Below, piece by piece: positions 50,575 through 60,148 of a DNA stretch of 64,000 bases. The notes beneath the pieces were generated by a model. That model had not been told where the DNA came from, searched no databases, and worked only from the letters and a program-made list of their open reading frames with translations. Every line of letters starts with the position of its first letter. The stretch's first letter is position 1. The DNA comes from Bacteroidota bacterium. Its GTDB lineage: Bacteria; Bacteroidota; Ignavibacteria; UBA10030; SZUA-254. Made by a program: the position numbers and the translations under genes. The DNA lies in NCBI GenBank assembly GCA_036522515.1, contig DATDFQ010000028.1, positions 1-64,000 on the forward strand, in the 5' to 3' direction.

Positions 50575-52125
50575 TCAACGGTCTGTAAAGCGGACCTCCA
50601 CGTCAAAGGTCTTCTCGAATAATCCCTTCTTGTGTTCCGCCCCCCAGATTTCCATTTCCACCGGGAGGCCTTCAAACCGTTTCAGATGGAACGTCACCTT
50701 GTCCTTCGTCCGGCGGCAGCGGATGTCCTCCACAGCTCCGGCGTGACTTCGATCCAGCCCGTCCGCGATGCGGAGGATTGCGGCGAGCTTCACGACAATC
50801 CGCCTCTGTTCCCCGGACAGGGTCTGAAAGTTTTCATGTTTCGGTTTCGGATGACTTTTCCTGTGGTAACGGGCGACGTTGGCGATGATCGCCTTTTCGT
50901 CCTCGGTATAACCGAGCAGGTCGGCATTCTTGATCAGATAGTACGAGTGCCGGTGGTGCTGGCTGTGGGAGACGTAGAGTCCGACCTCGTGAAGCAGGGC
51001 CGCCGCTTCCAGGAATTCCCTCTCGGGCGCTCCAAGCCCGTGCAGGGACTTGGTCTGGTCAAAAATCCGGAGGGCCAGCTGCGCGACATGTTGCGTGTGG
51101 GCTTTTTCCACCGCGAGCGTCTCTCCGAGGTGGCGGATGCTTTCACGGCGGAGGTCGTCGGGGGATGATTCGGCGCGCAGGTATTTGTTTTCGATCGTAT
51201 CCATCACGATTCCCTCGCGCAGGCCGTACTCCGAAACTGTCATCTCCTTGAGATCAAGCTCCTTAAAGAGCTGCTCAAGAATGAGCGCTCCCGCCACGAT
51301 GATGTCCCGCCGCGAGGGATCGAATTCCTGGAGCTCTTCCATCGAATCATGGACGGCCGCATCGAGGATCCGTTCCACCGCCGCCCGGAGATCGTCGCGT
51401 GTGAAGGAGAACCCGTTCAGGTTCGTCACTCCTTCGTCCTTCTGTCCCGTCCGGATCAGGCTGGCGACTGCCTGGATCGTCCCCGAGGTTCCGACGACGG
51501 TCTGGCGGTCAAGGTTGCGCAGTTGCCGGGCGATGGGATTCAGCATTCCCAGAATGTAAATCCGGCACTGCTTCACGGTCTTGGCCGAGTAGTTTCCGTG
51601 CTTGAAAAAGCGCGCCGTCAGTCTCACCGCGCCCAGCTTGAGACTGTTGTCATAGAGGACCTGGCCCTTCTTCCCGAGGAGAAATTCGGTGCTTCCTCCC
51701 CCGATATCGATCAGCAGCACTTTCTCCTGATACAGGGGAAGCGCCTGGAGAATTCCGAGGTAAATGAGCCTCGCCTCCTCGACGCCGGAAGCGATCTCGA
51801 TGGTAATTCCCGTCTTCGCCTTTACCATCAGAAGGAATTTATCCCTGTTGATCGCCTCCCGGATCGCGCTTGTTCCGACCGCTCTGACCGTGGCTCTTGC
51901 CCCGTCCGCCACGCGTTTGAACCTGCTCAGAGTCTCAAGGCCGCGCCGGATGGCGGGGCGGGATAAGTATTTCATATCGGACGAACCCTTGCCCAGCCGG
52001 ACGACGTCTTTTTCCCTGTCGATGATCTTGAACCTTCCGGTGCGCGTGTCCACACGCACGACGATCAGGTGGATCGAGTTTGTCCCGACGTCGATGGCGG
52101 CGAGGTTCCGGTTCCTGCTAGCCAC
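50575..52125 (-). CDS. ppx: Exopolyphosphatase/pppGpp phosphohydrolase (Ppx/GppA) with HD-like C-terminal domain
   Basis: It hydrolyses terminal phosphate from polyphosphate and/or pppGpp. The 516-aa protein has two actin-like ASKHA domains (AAIDVGTNSIHLIVV, GTSAIREAINRDKF, GVEEARLIYLG, LLIDIGGGSTEFLLG, VGTSGTIQAVASL, YGLREGIV) and a C-terminal HD-type helical domain (AALLHEVGLYVSHSQHHRHSYYLI, AILRIADGLDRSH). The start is GTG 52125. It overlaps the TMPK-like gene before it by 8 nt and ends the CHAD-SixA-kinase cluster, pointing to polyphosphate turnover. Confidence 0.93.
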   Translation of the reverse strand: MASRNRNLAAIDVGTNSIHLIVVRVDTRTGRFKIIDREKDVVRLGKGSSDMKYLSRPAIRRGLETLSRFKRVADGARATVRAVGTSAIREAINRDKFLLMVKAKTGITIEIASGVEEARLIYLGILQALPLYQEKVLLIDIGGGSTEFLLGKKGQVLYDNSLKLGAVRLTARFFKHGNYSAKTVKQCRIYILGMLNPIARQLRNLDRQTVVGTSGTIQAVASLIRTGQKDEGVTNLNGFSFTRDDLRAAVERILDAAVHDSMEELQEFDPSRRDIIVAGALILEQLFKELDLKEMTVSEYGLREGIVMDTIENKYLRAESSPDDLRRESIRHLGETLAVEKAHTQHVAQLALRIFDQTKSLHGLGAPEREFLEAAALLHEVGLYVSHSQHHRHSYYLIKNADLLGYTEDEKAIIANVARYHRKSHPKPKHENFQTLSGEQRRIVVKLAAILRIADGLDRSHAGAVEDIRCRRTKDKVTFHLKRFEGLPVEMEIWGAEHKKGLFEKTFDVEVRFTDR

Positions 52126-52849
52126 GGGAGAGGACGGAAGTGATGCCGGCCTTCAAGGCGCTGTTTGTTTCGTGAAAGTTCCGCGACGCGTCTACTTCGA
52201 CGAACCCAAAACTCCTGGACATGCGGGAAAATTCCCGGAGAATCCATTTCTGGTATGCGATGAAGCTGTCATAAAAGTCCTCACCGAGCTTCAGATCCAT
52301 TCCCGATTCCCAGTACTTGAGTCCCTCTCCCAGGCCCTCGTCCCAGTAGCGTTTCGAAAGCGTTTCGCTATTGATGACTCTCGGAATAAGGTCTTCGATC
52401 CCGATCTGCATGTAAAAGACCGCATCCGGTTTCAGGGCAAATCCGAACACCTTTCGGATCCACGTCCGGTCCGCTCCCCTGACCGTCGCGCGGGCAAACG
52501 CCGTGTAGACGTACCGGTCGGCAAGAACGATGAAGCCGGAATTCAGGGCCGGGATGATCTCGTTCTCCAATCGATCTGCGAAGTCCGCGGCATAGAGGAG
52601 GCAATACGTGTTGACGTTGAGCGTATGGCCCGCCTTCGCCTTTACGATCGTGCTCCCGAGGAGGGGGGACCGGGTCCATCCGGTGGTGATCACCCCGTAG
52701 CCTTTCACCTCGAGCCACTTCTTGATATCTTCGATCTGGGTGGAGCGGCCGACGCCGTCTGTGCCTTCGATGACGATGAGTTTCCCTTTCATGGCGCTCA
52801 CATCGACATACGGAAGGCCTTCACCGAAAAAGGGGCCCTTATTTGACAT
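52118..52849 (-). CDS. TMPK-like P-loop kinase with altered Walker A (Lys to Arg)
   Basis: A 243-aa member of the thymidylate kinase-like P-loop group. IVIEGTDGVGRSTQ (about 25-38) aligns with the Walker A of its neighbour (EGIDGSGKSTQ), but the phosphate-binding Lys is Arg35. The DRYVYTAFAR motif (111-120) and DFADRLENEIIPAL are shared with the neighbour. The TMPK substrate motif (REPGGT) is missing, so dTMP is unlikely to be the substrate. The two genes overlap by 11 nt and look like a tandem duplication, possibly forming an active/regulatory pair. Substrate unknown. Confidence 0.75.
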   Translation of the reverse strand: MSNKGPFFGEGLPYVDVSAMKGKLIVIEGTDGVGRSTQIEDIKKWLEVKGYGVITTGWTRSPLLGSTIVKAKAGHTLNVNTYCLLYAADFADRLENEIIPALNSGFIVLADRYVYTAFARATVRGADRTWIRKVFGFALKPDAVFYMQIGIEDLIPRVINSETLSKRYWDEGLGEGLKYWESGMDLKLGEDFYDSFIAYQKWILREFSRMSRSFGFVEVDASRNFHETNSALKAGITSVLSRG

Positions 52850-53555
52850 AGATATTCTCCTTTTTTTGCAGATAGGGGGCGGGTTTGTACTTCCTCAGCA
52901 CGGCTTTGGTCATCGCCCGAACTATCGCCTGCTGCTCCTGGATCGGCCTGGTTGCGTCGATGACCTGGAGATTGTACTCGGCGGACATGGTGTCGTATTC
53001 CTCAAGGATCTTGCTCTGAAACATCCGAAAACTTTCACTCGGATCGCCGCTGAGGCCGAGGTCCATTCCCGCCTCGTGAAATTTAAGATTGATGCGGCCG
53101 TTCAGGATCCGGCTGAGGGAGACTTCGATCGGCACCTTGAAGTAGATGGCCAGGTCGGGTTTTGCCGCAAAGCCGTAGAGGTTTCTGACCCACTCCGGGT
53201 GAACACCCCGAACGACATCCCTCGCGAAGGCCGTGTAGACATACCGGTCGGCCAGGACGATCATCCCCGCCTTCAAAGGCGGAATGATCAAATGCGCGAG
53301 GCGGTCGGCAAAGTCCGTGGCATGGAGGATGCTGAAGGTGGTGGGGGTGAGGAGATTTTTCTTCTTCCCCAGCTTGATCGTCTGCTTCACCAGCGCCGAG
53401 GAGTTCCACTCCGTGAGAAAGGCGCGGTAACGCTGGCTCGAGAGCCATTTGTGAAGCAGCTGGAGCTGTGTCGACTTACCCGACCCGTCGATTCCTTCGA
53501 CGACGATGAGACGGCCCGGATAAGGGTGGTTTCTGAAGAGGCTTTGTCCTGTCAT
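52839..53555 (-). CDS. TMPK-like P-loop kinase with intact Walker A
   Basis: A 238-aa paralogue of the downstream gene, with Walker A VVEGIDGSGKSTQ (Lys27), TEWNSSALVKQTIK where true TMPKs have REPGGT, HATDFADRLAHLIIPPLKAGMIVLADRYVYTAFARDVVRG and a C-terminal basic tail. The fold is clear; the substrate is not. Its ATG lies 80 nt inside the sixA reading frame, an unusually long overlap. In a shifted frame a TAA stands 5 nt before this ATG, suggesting that sixA may really end there. Confidence 0.75.
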   Translation of the reverse strand: MTGQSLFRNHPYPGRLIVVEGIDGSGKSTQLQLLHKWLSSQRYRAFLTEWNSSALVKQTIKLGKKKNLLTPTTFSILHATDFADRLAHLIIPPLKAGMIVLADRYVYTAFARDVVRGVHPEWVRNLYGFAAKPDLAIYFKVPIEVSLSRILNGRINLKFHEAGMDLGLSGDPSESFRMFQSKILEEYDTMSAEYNLQVIDATRPIQEQQAIVRAMTKAVLRKYKPAPYLQKKENIYVK

Positions 53556-54060
53556 GCTGTTTAGCCGGTGATAGTAATCGAAGCTGTTTTGGTGTGAGGT
53601 GATAGATCAAACGACCGGTGGAACCGGTCCGGAGTTCATCCACGTCGATTCTGCAGAGCCCGCCCTTCTTGAACACGATGGAGAGTGCGGGTGAGCCCAG
53701 GAGCGTGGAAGCAAACACCCCGAGATCAGGTTCATGCCCCACGATCAAGAGAGACTCCTTTTGCCGCCCGAGGAGGAGGGCGTTCACGAGCATCCCGGGC
53801 TCCCGCCCGGGCAGGAGTTCCTCCAGAATTGTAATCTTCCCCGCAAGGCCGAGCTCTTTGGCTGCGATCCTCGCGGTATCGAGGGCGCGTTTGAGGGGGC
53901 TTGAGAAAATAATGTCAACCGTCCCGATTGCCGCAGCGATCCCCCCGGCGGCCTTCCGCATCTTTTTTCTTCCATCCTCCGTGAGCGGCCGGTCGTCGTT
54001 GGGATAGTGGGTTCCCGCCCGGGGAACTGCGATCGCATGCCGCAAGAGGTGAAGACGCAT
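53476..54060 (-). CDS. sixA: SixA-like histidine phosphatase (RHG superfamily)
   Basis: A phosphohistidine phosphatase-type protein of 194 aa. The catalytic motif LLRHAIAV has RH at residues 6-7; the acid segment DRPLTEDGRKKM, the second Arg in SSPLKRALDTAR and the second His in IVGHEPDLGVFAS are intact. Normal SixA proteins are about 160 aa and end near LTPKQL; here a 35-residue Pro/Arg-rich tail runs on over the next gene, perhaps because of a frameshift. In the cluster with Ppx and CHAD it may remove phosphate from a histidine or phosphoester; the target is unknown. Confidence 0.82.
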   Translation of the reverse strand: MRLHLLRHAIAVPRAGTHYPNDDRPLTEDGRKKMRKAAGGIAAAIGTVDIIFSSPLKRALDTARIAAKELGLAGKITILEELLPGREPGMLVNALLLGRQKESLLIVGHEPDLGVFASTLLGSPALSIVFKKGGLCRIDVDELRTGSTGRLIYHLTPKQLRLLSPAKQHDRTKPLQKPPLSGPSHRRRRNRRVG

Positions 54061-54109
54061 CGGGCTTATCGGCGATTTGTTGAACGTGATGGAATGGCTT
54101 CGGGCGGCG

Positions 54110-55077
54110 CTATTTTGAATCGAGGGCTTTCTCGAACCGTTTGCGAAGCGCTGAGATTTCCCGTTGTTTCAGCGCGGCGCGCAGCCGGGCGAACAATTCA
54201 AGCCTCAGGGCCCGCTGACCGGAGAGAAGCTCGCGCAGGGGCCGCAACGCGAGCGCCGGTTCATCCGCGCTTTGCATCGAATTAAAGATCTCGAATTCCC
54301 TGAGGAAATCCGCCAGGATCCCGATCGATACGTCGCAATCATGTATCAACCCCATCAGCCGGAGGATGTCCCGAATCTCCTTCAGCGACCGCGCGAACGC
54401 TTTCCCGAAGGCAGGGGCGAACGCTTCCATGGCGAATCGGAGCCGCTTACCCTCCAGGCGCATGTCGTGCAATTCCCGGGCATTGTCGGGGTTGCGGAGG
54501 ACCAGATTGCTCCCCGCAAAAAAACGCCGCAGAAGAACCGGCAACAGCCTTCGCCCGTTGGATCGAAAACTCTGCTGTGGTCTCGGCTTCAGATGGAAGC
54601 CAGGAATTTACGCAGATCCCGGCCGGCCTGCGCCGATTCGAATCTCTTGAGCCGGCGGACGAGTCGACGCCGTTCGTCCGTTTGCCGGCGGAGTGTTCGC
54701 GCCGCGATCAGATCCAGGGCGGACCGGTCTGATCCGGAAAACGATCCCCGCCGGTCTTTGAGCAGGGAGAGAAACACGTCCATCTCTCTCACCCTTCCGG
54801 CCGCTCTGATCAGGGAGCGGATTGATTGAGCCTGTCCCCCGGCCTTCTTTCCGCTGAAACAGCTGTGAAACAACTGAAGGAGCGTCTGAATCCTGCGCGC
54901 GTTTGTCCGGAGATCGTGGAGCGCTTCGGCGTCGGTTCCCTCGGCAGAGGGCCCGATCAATGATTGCAAGGATTGATAATACGCGCCAAGAATCTGTTTC
55001 AGGCAAATCCGCAGGCTTGCTTCCGGGTCGATTCGAAGTGAGGCTGCTCCCCCTGGCACTCTGGAACCTCTGGGCAT
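54110..55077 (-). pseudogene. CHAD-domain protein, split by a frameshift
   Basis: CHAD domains are alpha-helical, His-rich and bind polyphosphate. The N-terminal half (55077 to the TGA at 54589) has LHDLRTNARRIQTLLQLF and AAGRVREMDVFLSLL; the C-terminal half, in another frame, has ELHDMRLEGKRLRFAMEAF and LGxIHDCDV-like GLIHDCDVSIGILADFL, ending at 54110. The two halves are the two internal repeats of one domain, and both frames are open across 54589-54597, so a single-base shift there would join them. This could be a sequencing error, a recent mutation or two separately started genes (TTG 54544). It is the first gene of the minus-strand cluster. Confidence 0.7.
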
Positions 55078-55379
55078 TAATGAATTTTGCGATCGGTCGG
55101 TGGTAAGATAGCAGATTTTCGGGTGAGGCTCAAGTCCCAAGGAACGGCGCAGGAAGATACCCCCCAGTTGTTACGGAGTGATGATGCGGGGGTTAAGAAA
55201 TCATTAAATCGGAATGTCCGCCCGCCCCGTCATTCTCATCCGGATCGGCATTTGGCCAAGATCTTTATACCATCCTTATACCCCCGCGCCCTCATTTTAC
55301 GGCTTCTTCATTTCTTTTCCGTTCGCCCCGTCCCATATTATGACCATCAAAAATCCGGAGAAACCGTCTTGAGCTTCAT
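55078..55379. other. Divergent control region between the CHAD cluster and kdp
   Basis: This 302-bp gap holds the KdpE-like operator (55264-55287) and a TATTAT at 55336-55341 for kdp. On the CHAD side, TTAAC (55192-55196) and GTAACA (55169-55174) lie 22 bp apart on the minus strand, two turns of the 11-bp phasing seen in the Pho boxes. No gene is visible. Confidence 0.45.
55264..55287 (+). promoter_or_regulatory. KdpE-like operator upstream of kdpC
   Basis: TTTATACCATCC followed by TTATACCCCCGC: two TTATACC direct repeats 11 bp apart ending in a C-rich run. It closely resembles the E. coli KdpE site (TTTATAC, T-rich spacer, TTTACACCCCGCC; from memory). It lies about 93 bp before kdpC. Confidence 0.68.
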
Positions 55380-55976
55380 ATGTTGATTCTGAAGCAACTT
55401 CGTCCCGCGATCATCCTGATCGTCCTGTTTACGATCCTTACAGGGCTCGCCTATCCGCTTCTCATCACTGCGGTCGCACAACTTGTATTCCCGGAAACGG
55501 CAAACGGAAGTCTCATCTCGAGGGGTGGGAAGGCGATCGGCTCGGAGCTCATCGGCCAGGCGTTCAGTGATCCGAAGTATTTCTGGCCCCGTCCTTCGGC
55601 GACGAGCCCCTTCCCCTACAACGCCGGCGCCTCGACCGGATCAAATTACGGGCCGCTGAACCCGGCACTCCTGGCCGGGGTCAGGAAACGCATAGAGGAT
55701 TTGAAACGCGCCGACCCCGAGAACGACCGGCCCATCCCGGTCGACCTTGTGACCGCTTCGGGAAGCGGTCTCGACCCGCACATCAGCGTGGCTGCTGCGC
55801 TCTACCAGCTTCCCCGTGTGGCGAGAGTCCGGGGAATGACCGAAGATAGAATTCGATCCCTGGTCGACCGGTACACGGAATGGAGACAGTTTGGATTTCT
55901 CGGCGAACCACGTGTAAACGTGTTGCGACTGAACTTTGCATTGGATGAAATCCGTTCTCTCCCGGAGGTGAAATAA
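55380..55976 (+). CDS. kdpC: K+-transporting ATPase subunit C
   Basis: An accessory subunit of the KdpFABC high-affinity K+ pump, anchored by one helix. The 198-aa protein has LRPAIILIVLFTILTGLAYPLLIT, LIGQAFSDPKYFWPRPSAT, NAGASTGSNYGPLNP and DLVTASGSGLDPHISVAAALYQLPRVARVRGM, the family signature. It comes first in the operon, whereas kdpC normally follows kdpB; the operator upstream supports this as the real operon start. Confidence 0.95.
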   Translation: MLILKQLRPAIILIVLFTILTGLAYPLLITAVAQLVFPETANGSLISRGGKAIGSELIGQAFSDPKYFWPRPSATSPFPYNAGASTGSNYGPLNPALLAGVRKRIEDLKRADPENDRPIPVDLVTASGSGLDPHISVAAALYQLPRVARVRGMTEDRIRSLVDRYTEWRQFGFLGEPRVNVLRLNFALDEIRSLPEVK

Positions 55977-55978
55977 CC

Positions 55979-56086
55979 ATGGACATCCTCTATATCGGCA
56001 TCGTACTCGTGTTCTTTCTGCTCACCTGGGGCCTCCTGAAGGGATGCGATCTTCTCGGCGAAGAGAAGTCGGGAGACCGGTCATGA
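55979..56086 (+). CDS. Small one-helix membrane protein in the kdp operon
   Basis: A 35-aa open frame beginning MDILYIGIVLVFFLLTWGLL and ending with a charged tail (KGCDLLGEEKSGDRS). It starts 2 nt after the kdpC stop and overlaps kdpF by ATGA, so it is translationally embedded in the operon. GGAGGTG lies 8-14 nt before the ATG. Not KdpF itself, which is the next frame; similar tiny proteins sit beside kdp genes elsewhere, but I know of no function. Confidence 0.65.
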   Translation: MDILYIGIVLVFFLLTWGLLKGCDLLGEEKSGDRS

Positions 56087-56175
56087 GCTGGCTCTATATA
56101 ATTTCCGGAATTATCTCCCTCGGACTGCTGATCTACCTATTTGTGGCCCTCTTGAAGCCGGAGATATTCGAATGA
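56083..56175 (+). CDS. kdpF: K+-transporting ATPase subunit F
   Basis: A 30-aa single-helix peptide (SWLYIISGIISLGLLIYLFVA, ending LLKPEIFE) matching the KdpF pattern of a helix followed by LxxPExF. It stabilises the KdpABC complex. It overlaps both neighbours by ATGA (upstream small gene and kdpA). Confidence 0.85.
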   Translation: MSWLYIISGIISLGLLIYLFVALLKPEIFE

Positions 56176-57914
56176 CATTCAGCGGCGTTTTACAAATTGT
56201 GATCTACCTGGCCGTCTTACTCCTTCTTGTCAAGCCCTTGGGCGCTTTCATGGCAAGGGTGTACCGGCGTGAGCGGACATTTCTCGATCCGGTTCTCGGT
56301 CCTCTGGAGCGATTGCTCTACCGGCTTTCGCGGATCGATCCCGACAAGGAAATGGACTGGAAGGAAAACGCGGCTGCATTACTCGTCTTCAATTTCGCAG
56401 GGCTGATTGTCGTCTATGCAGTACAGCGCCTGCAGCAGTTCCTTCCCATAAACCCCCAGGGTCTGGGGGCGGTATCCCCCGACTCTGCCTTCAACACGGC
56501 CGTGAGCTTCGCCTCGAATACGAACTGGCAGGGATACGGGGGCGAGACGACGATGAGCTACCTGACGCAGATGATCGCCCTGACCGTTCAGAATTTCCTC
56601 TCCGCGGCGTCGGGGATGGCGGTGCTGGCGCTTTTCATCCGGGGAATCTCCCGTCACTCCGTCAAGACGCTCGGGAATTTCTGGGTCGACATGACCCGGA
56701 GTACCCTCTACATTCTCCTCCCCCTTTCCGTCGTGCTGGCCCTGGTCCTGGTATCACAGGGAGTTGTGCAGACGTTTTCCCCCCCGGTCTCCGTGCCGCT
56801 TCTCGAGCGAACAGTGGATGGGACCGGAGCCGCCGTCACGCAGCAGGTGATCCCTGTCGGACCTGTCGCCTCTCAAATCGCGATCAAGCAGCTCGGTACG
56901 AACGGCGGGGGATTCTTCAACGTCAATTCCGCGCATCCCTTTGAGAATCCGACGCCCCTCACGGATTTCCTCGAGATGCTCTCCATTCTGCTTATCGCCG
57001 CGGCGCTCTGTTATACGTACGGCTCCATGGTGGGCGACACGCGGCAGGGGTGGGCGGTGCTCGCGTCGATGTTGATCATACTCATCCCGGCCATAGTTGT
57101 GACACACGCTGCCGAATCGTCCGGTAACCCGAAACTGGCGGCCCTCAACGTGGAGCAGCGCTCCACCTCGATCAACCCGGGTGGAAACATGGAGGGAAAG
57201 GAAGTGCGGTTTGGCATCGCGAACTCCGCGACCTGGGCAATCGCGACAACGGCCGCATCAAACGGTTCGGTGAATTCCATGCATGATTCGTTCACCCCGA
57301 TGGGGGGGTTGATGGCGCTCGTCATGATGCAGCTCGGGGAGGTGGTCCTCGGCGGCGTCGGATCCGGTCTCTACGGGATGGTGGTCTTCGTGATCGTGGC
57401 GGTGTTCGTCGCGGGATTGCTGGTGGGCCGGACACCGGAGTACCTGGGTCATAAGATCGAGGCCTACGAAATGAAGATGGCCTCGCTCCTGATCCTCATC
57501 ATGCCGCTGACGGTCCTCGGACTGACGGCCCTTGCCGTCGTCACGGACCCGGGGAAGGCGGCAATGCTCAACCCGGGCCCGCACGGCTTCAGCGAGATCC
57601 TCTACGCCTTCACTTCAGAGGGCAACAACAACGGAAGCGCATTCGCGGGCGTGAGTGCGAATACCCCCTATTACAACATCACCGGGGGGATCGCGATGTT
57701 GATCAGCCGATACTGGCTCGCGGTGCCAACGCTTGCTCTTGCCGGTTCACTCGTGAGGAAGAAACTCGTTCCCACGAGCGAAGGAACGCTTCCGACTCAC
57801 ACCCCTCTTTTCATTTTCTGGCTGATTGCGGTCGTCCTCATCGTCGGGGCTCTCAACTTCCTGCCGGCACTCGCGCTCGGCCCGATCGTGGAACATTTCA
57901 TGATTGCATATTGA
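56172..57914 (+). CDS. kdpA: K+-transporting ATPase subunit A
   Basis: The K+-channel-like subunit, 580 aa, with four selectivity-filter-type repeats: [22 protein letters not shown] split at the first loop, [25 protein letters not shown] at the second, [12 protein letters not shown] at the third and [20 protein letters not shown] at the fourth (each shown in part). KDWKENAA-like [14 protein letters not shown] and [12 protein letters not shown] are also typical. Confidence 0.97.
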   Translation: MTFSGVLQIVIYLAVLLLLVKPLGAFMARVYRRERTFLDPVLGPLERLLYRLSRIDPDKEMDWKENAAALLVFNFAGLIVVYAVQRLQQFLPINPQGLGAVSPDSAFNTAVSFASNTNWQGYGGETTMSYLTQMIALTVQNFLSAASGMAVLALFIRGISRHSVKTLGNFWVDMTRSTLYILLPLSVVLALVLVSQGVVQTFSPPVSVPLLERTVDGTGAAVTQQVIPVGPVASQIAIKQLGTNGGGFFNVNSAHPFENPTPLTDFLEMLSILLIAAALCYTYGSMVGDTRQGWAVLASMLIILIPAIVVTHAAESSGNPKLAALNVEQRSTSINPGGNMEGKEVRFGIANSATWAIATTAASNGSVNSMHDSFTPMGGLMALVMMQLGEVVLGGVGSGLYGMVVFVIVAVFVAGLLVGRTPEYLGHKIEAYEMKMASLLILIMPLTVLGLTALAVVTDPGKAAMLNPGPHGFSEILYAFTSEGNNNGSAFAGVSANTPYYNITGGIAMLISRYWLAVPTLALAGSLVRKKLVPTSEGTLPTHTPLFIFWLIAVVLIVGALNFLPALALGPIVEHFMIAY

Positions 57915-57915
57915 C

Positions 57916-60024
<2,109 letters not shown>

Positions 60025-60026
60025 GC

Positions 60027-60048
60027 GCCGGCGCGGTCCGACGCCGGC
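60027..60048. other. GC hairpin between kdpB and kdpD
   Basis: GCCGGCG (60027-60033) and CGCCGGC (60042-60048) form a 7-bp stem 3 nt after the kdpB stop, with no T-run. In the same 124-bp gap a TATATT at 60136-60141 lies 7 nt before the kdpD ATG and may be a weak -10. The hairpin may separate pump and sensor expression. Confidence 0.35.
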
Positions 60049-60148
60049 CTCGTGAGGAGCGAAAACCGTATCATCGGTTCGATAATCGTTCGTTTTTGAG
60101 CTTCTTCCCGCAATGAATATGAGGCCGGGAATTGGTATATTTTGAGCC

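Noticed and set aside
50297-50578. 93-codon minus-strand frame overlapping the zinc-ribbon gene
   Set aside because: No motif, whereas the plus strand shows two CxxC knuckles.
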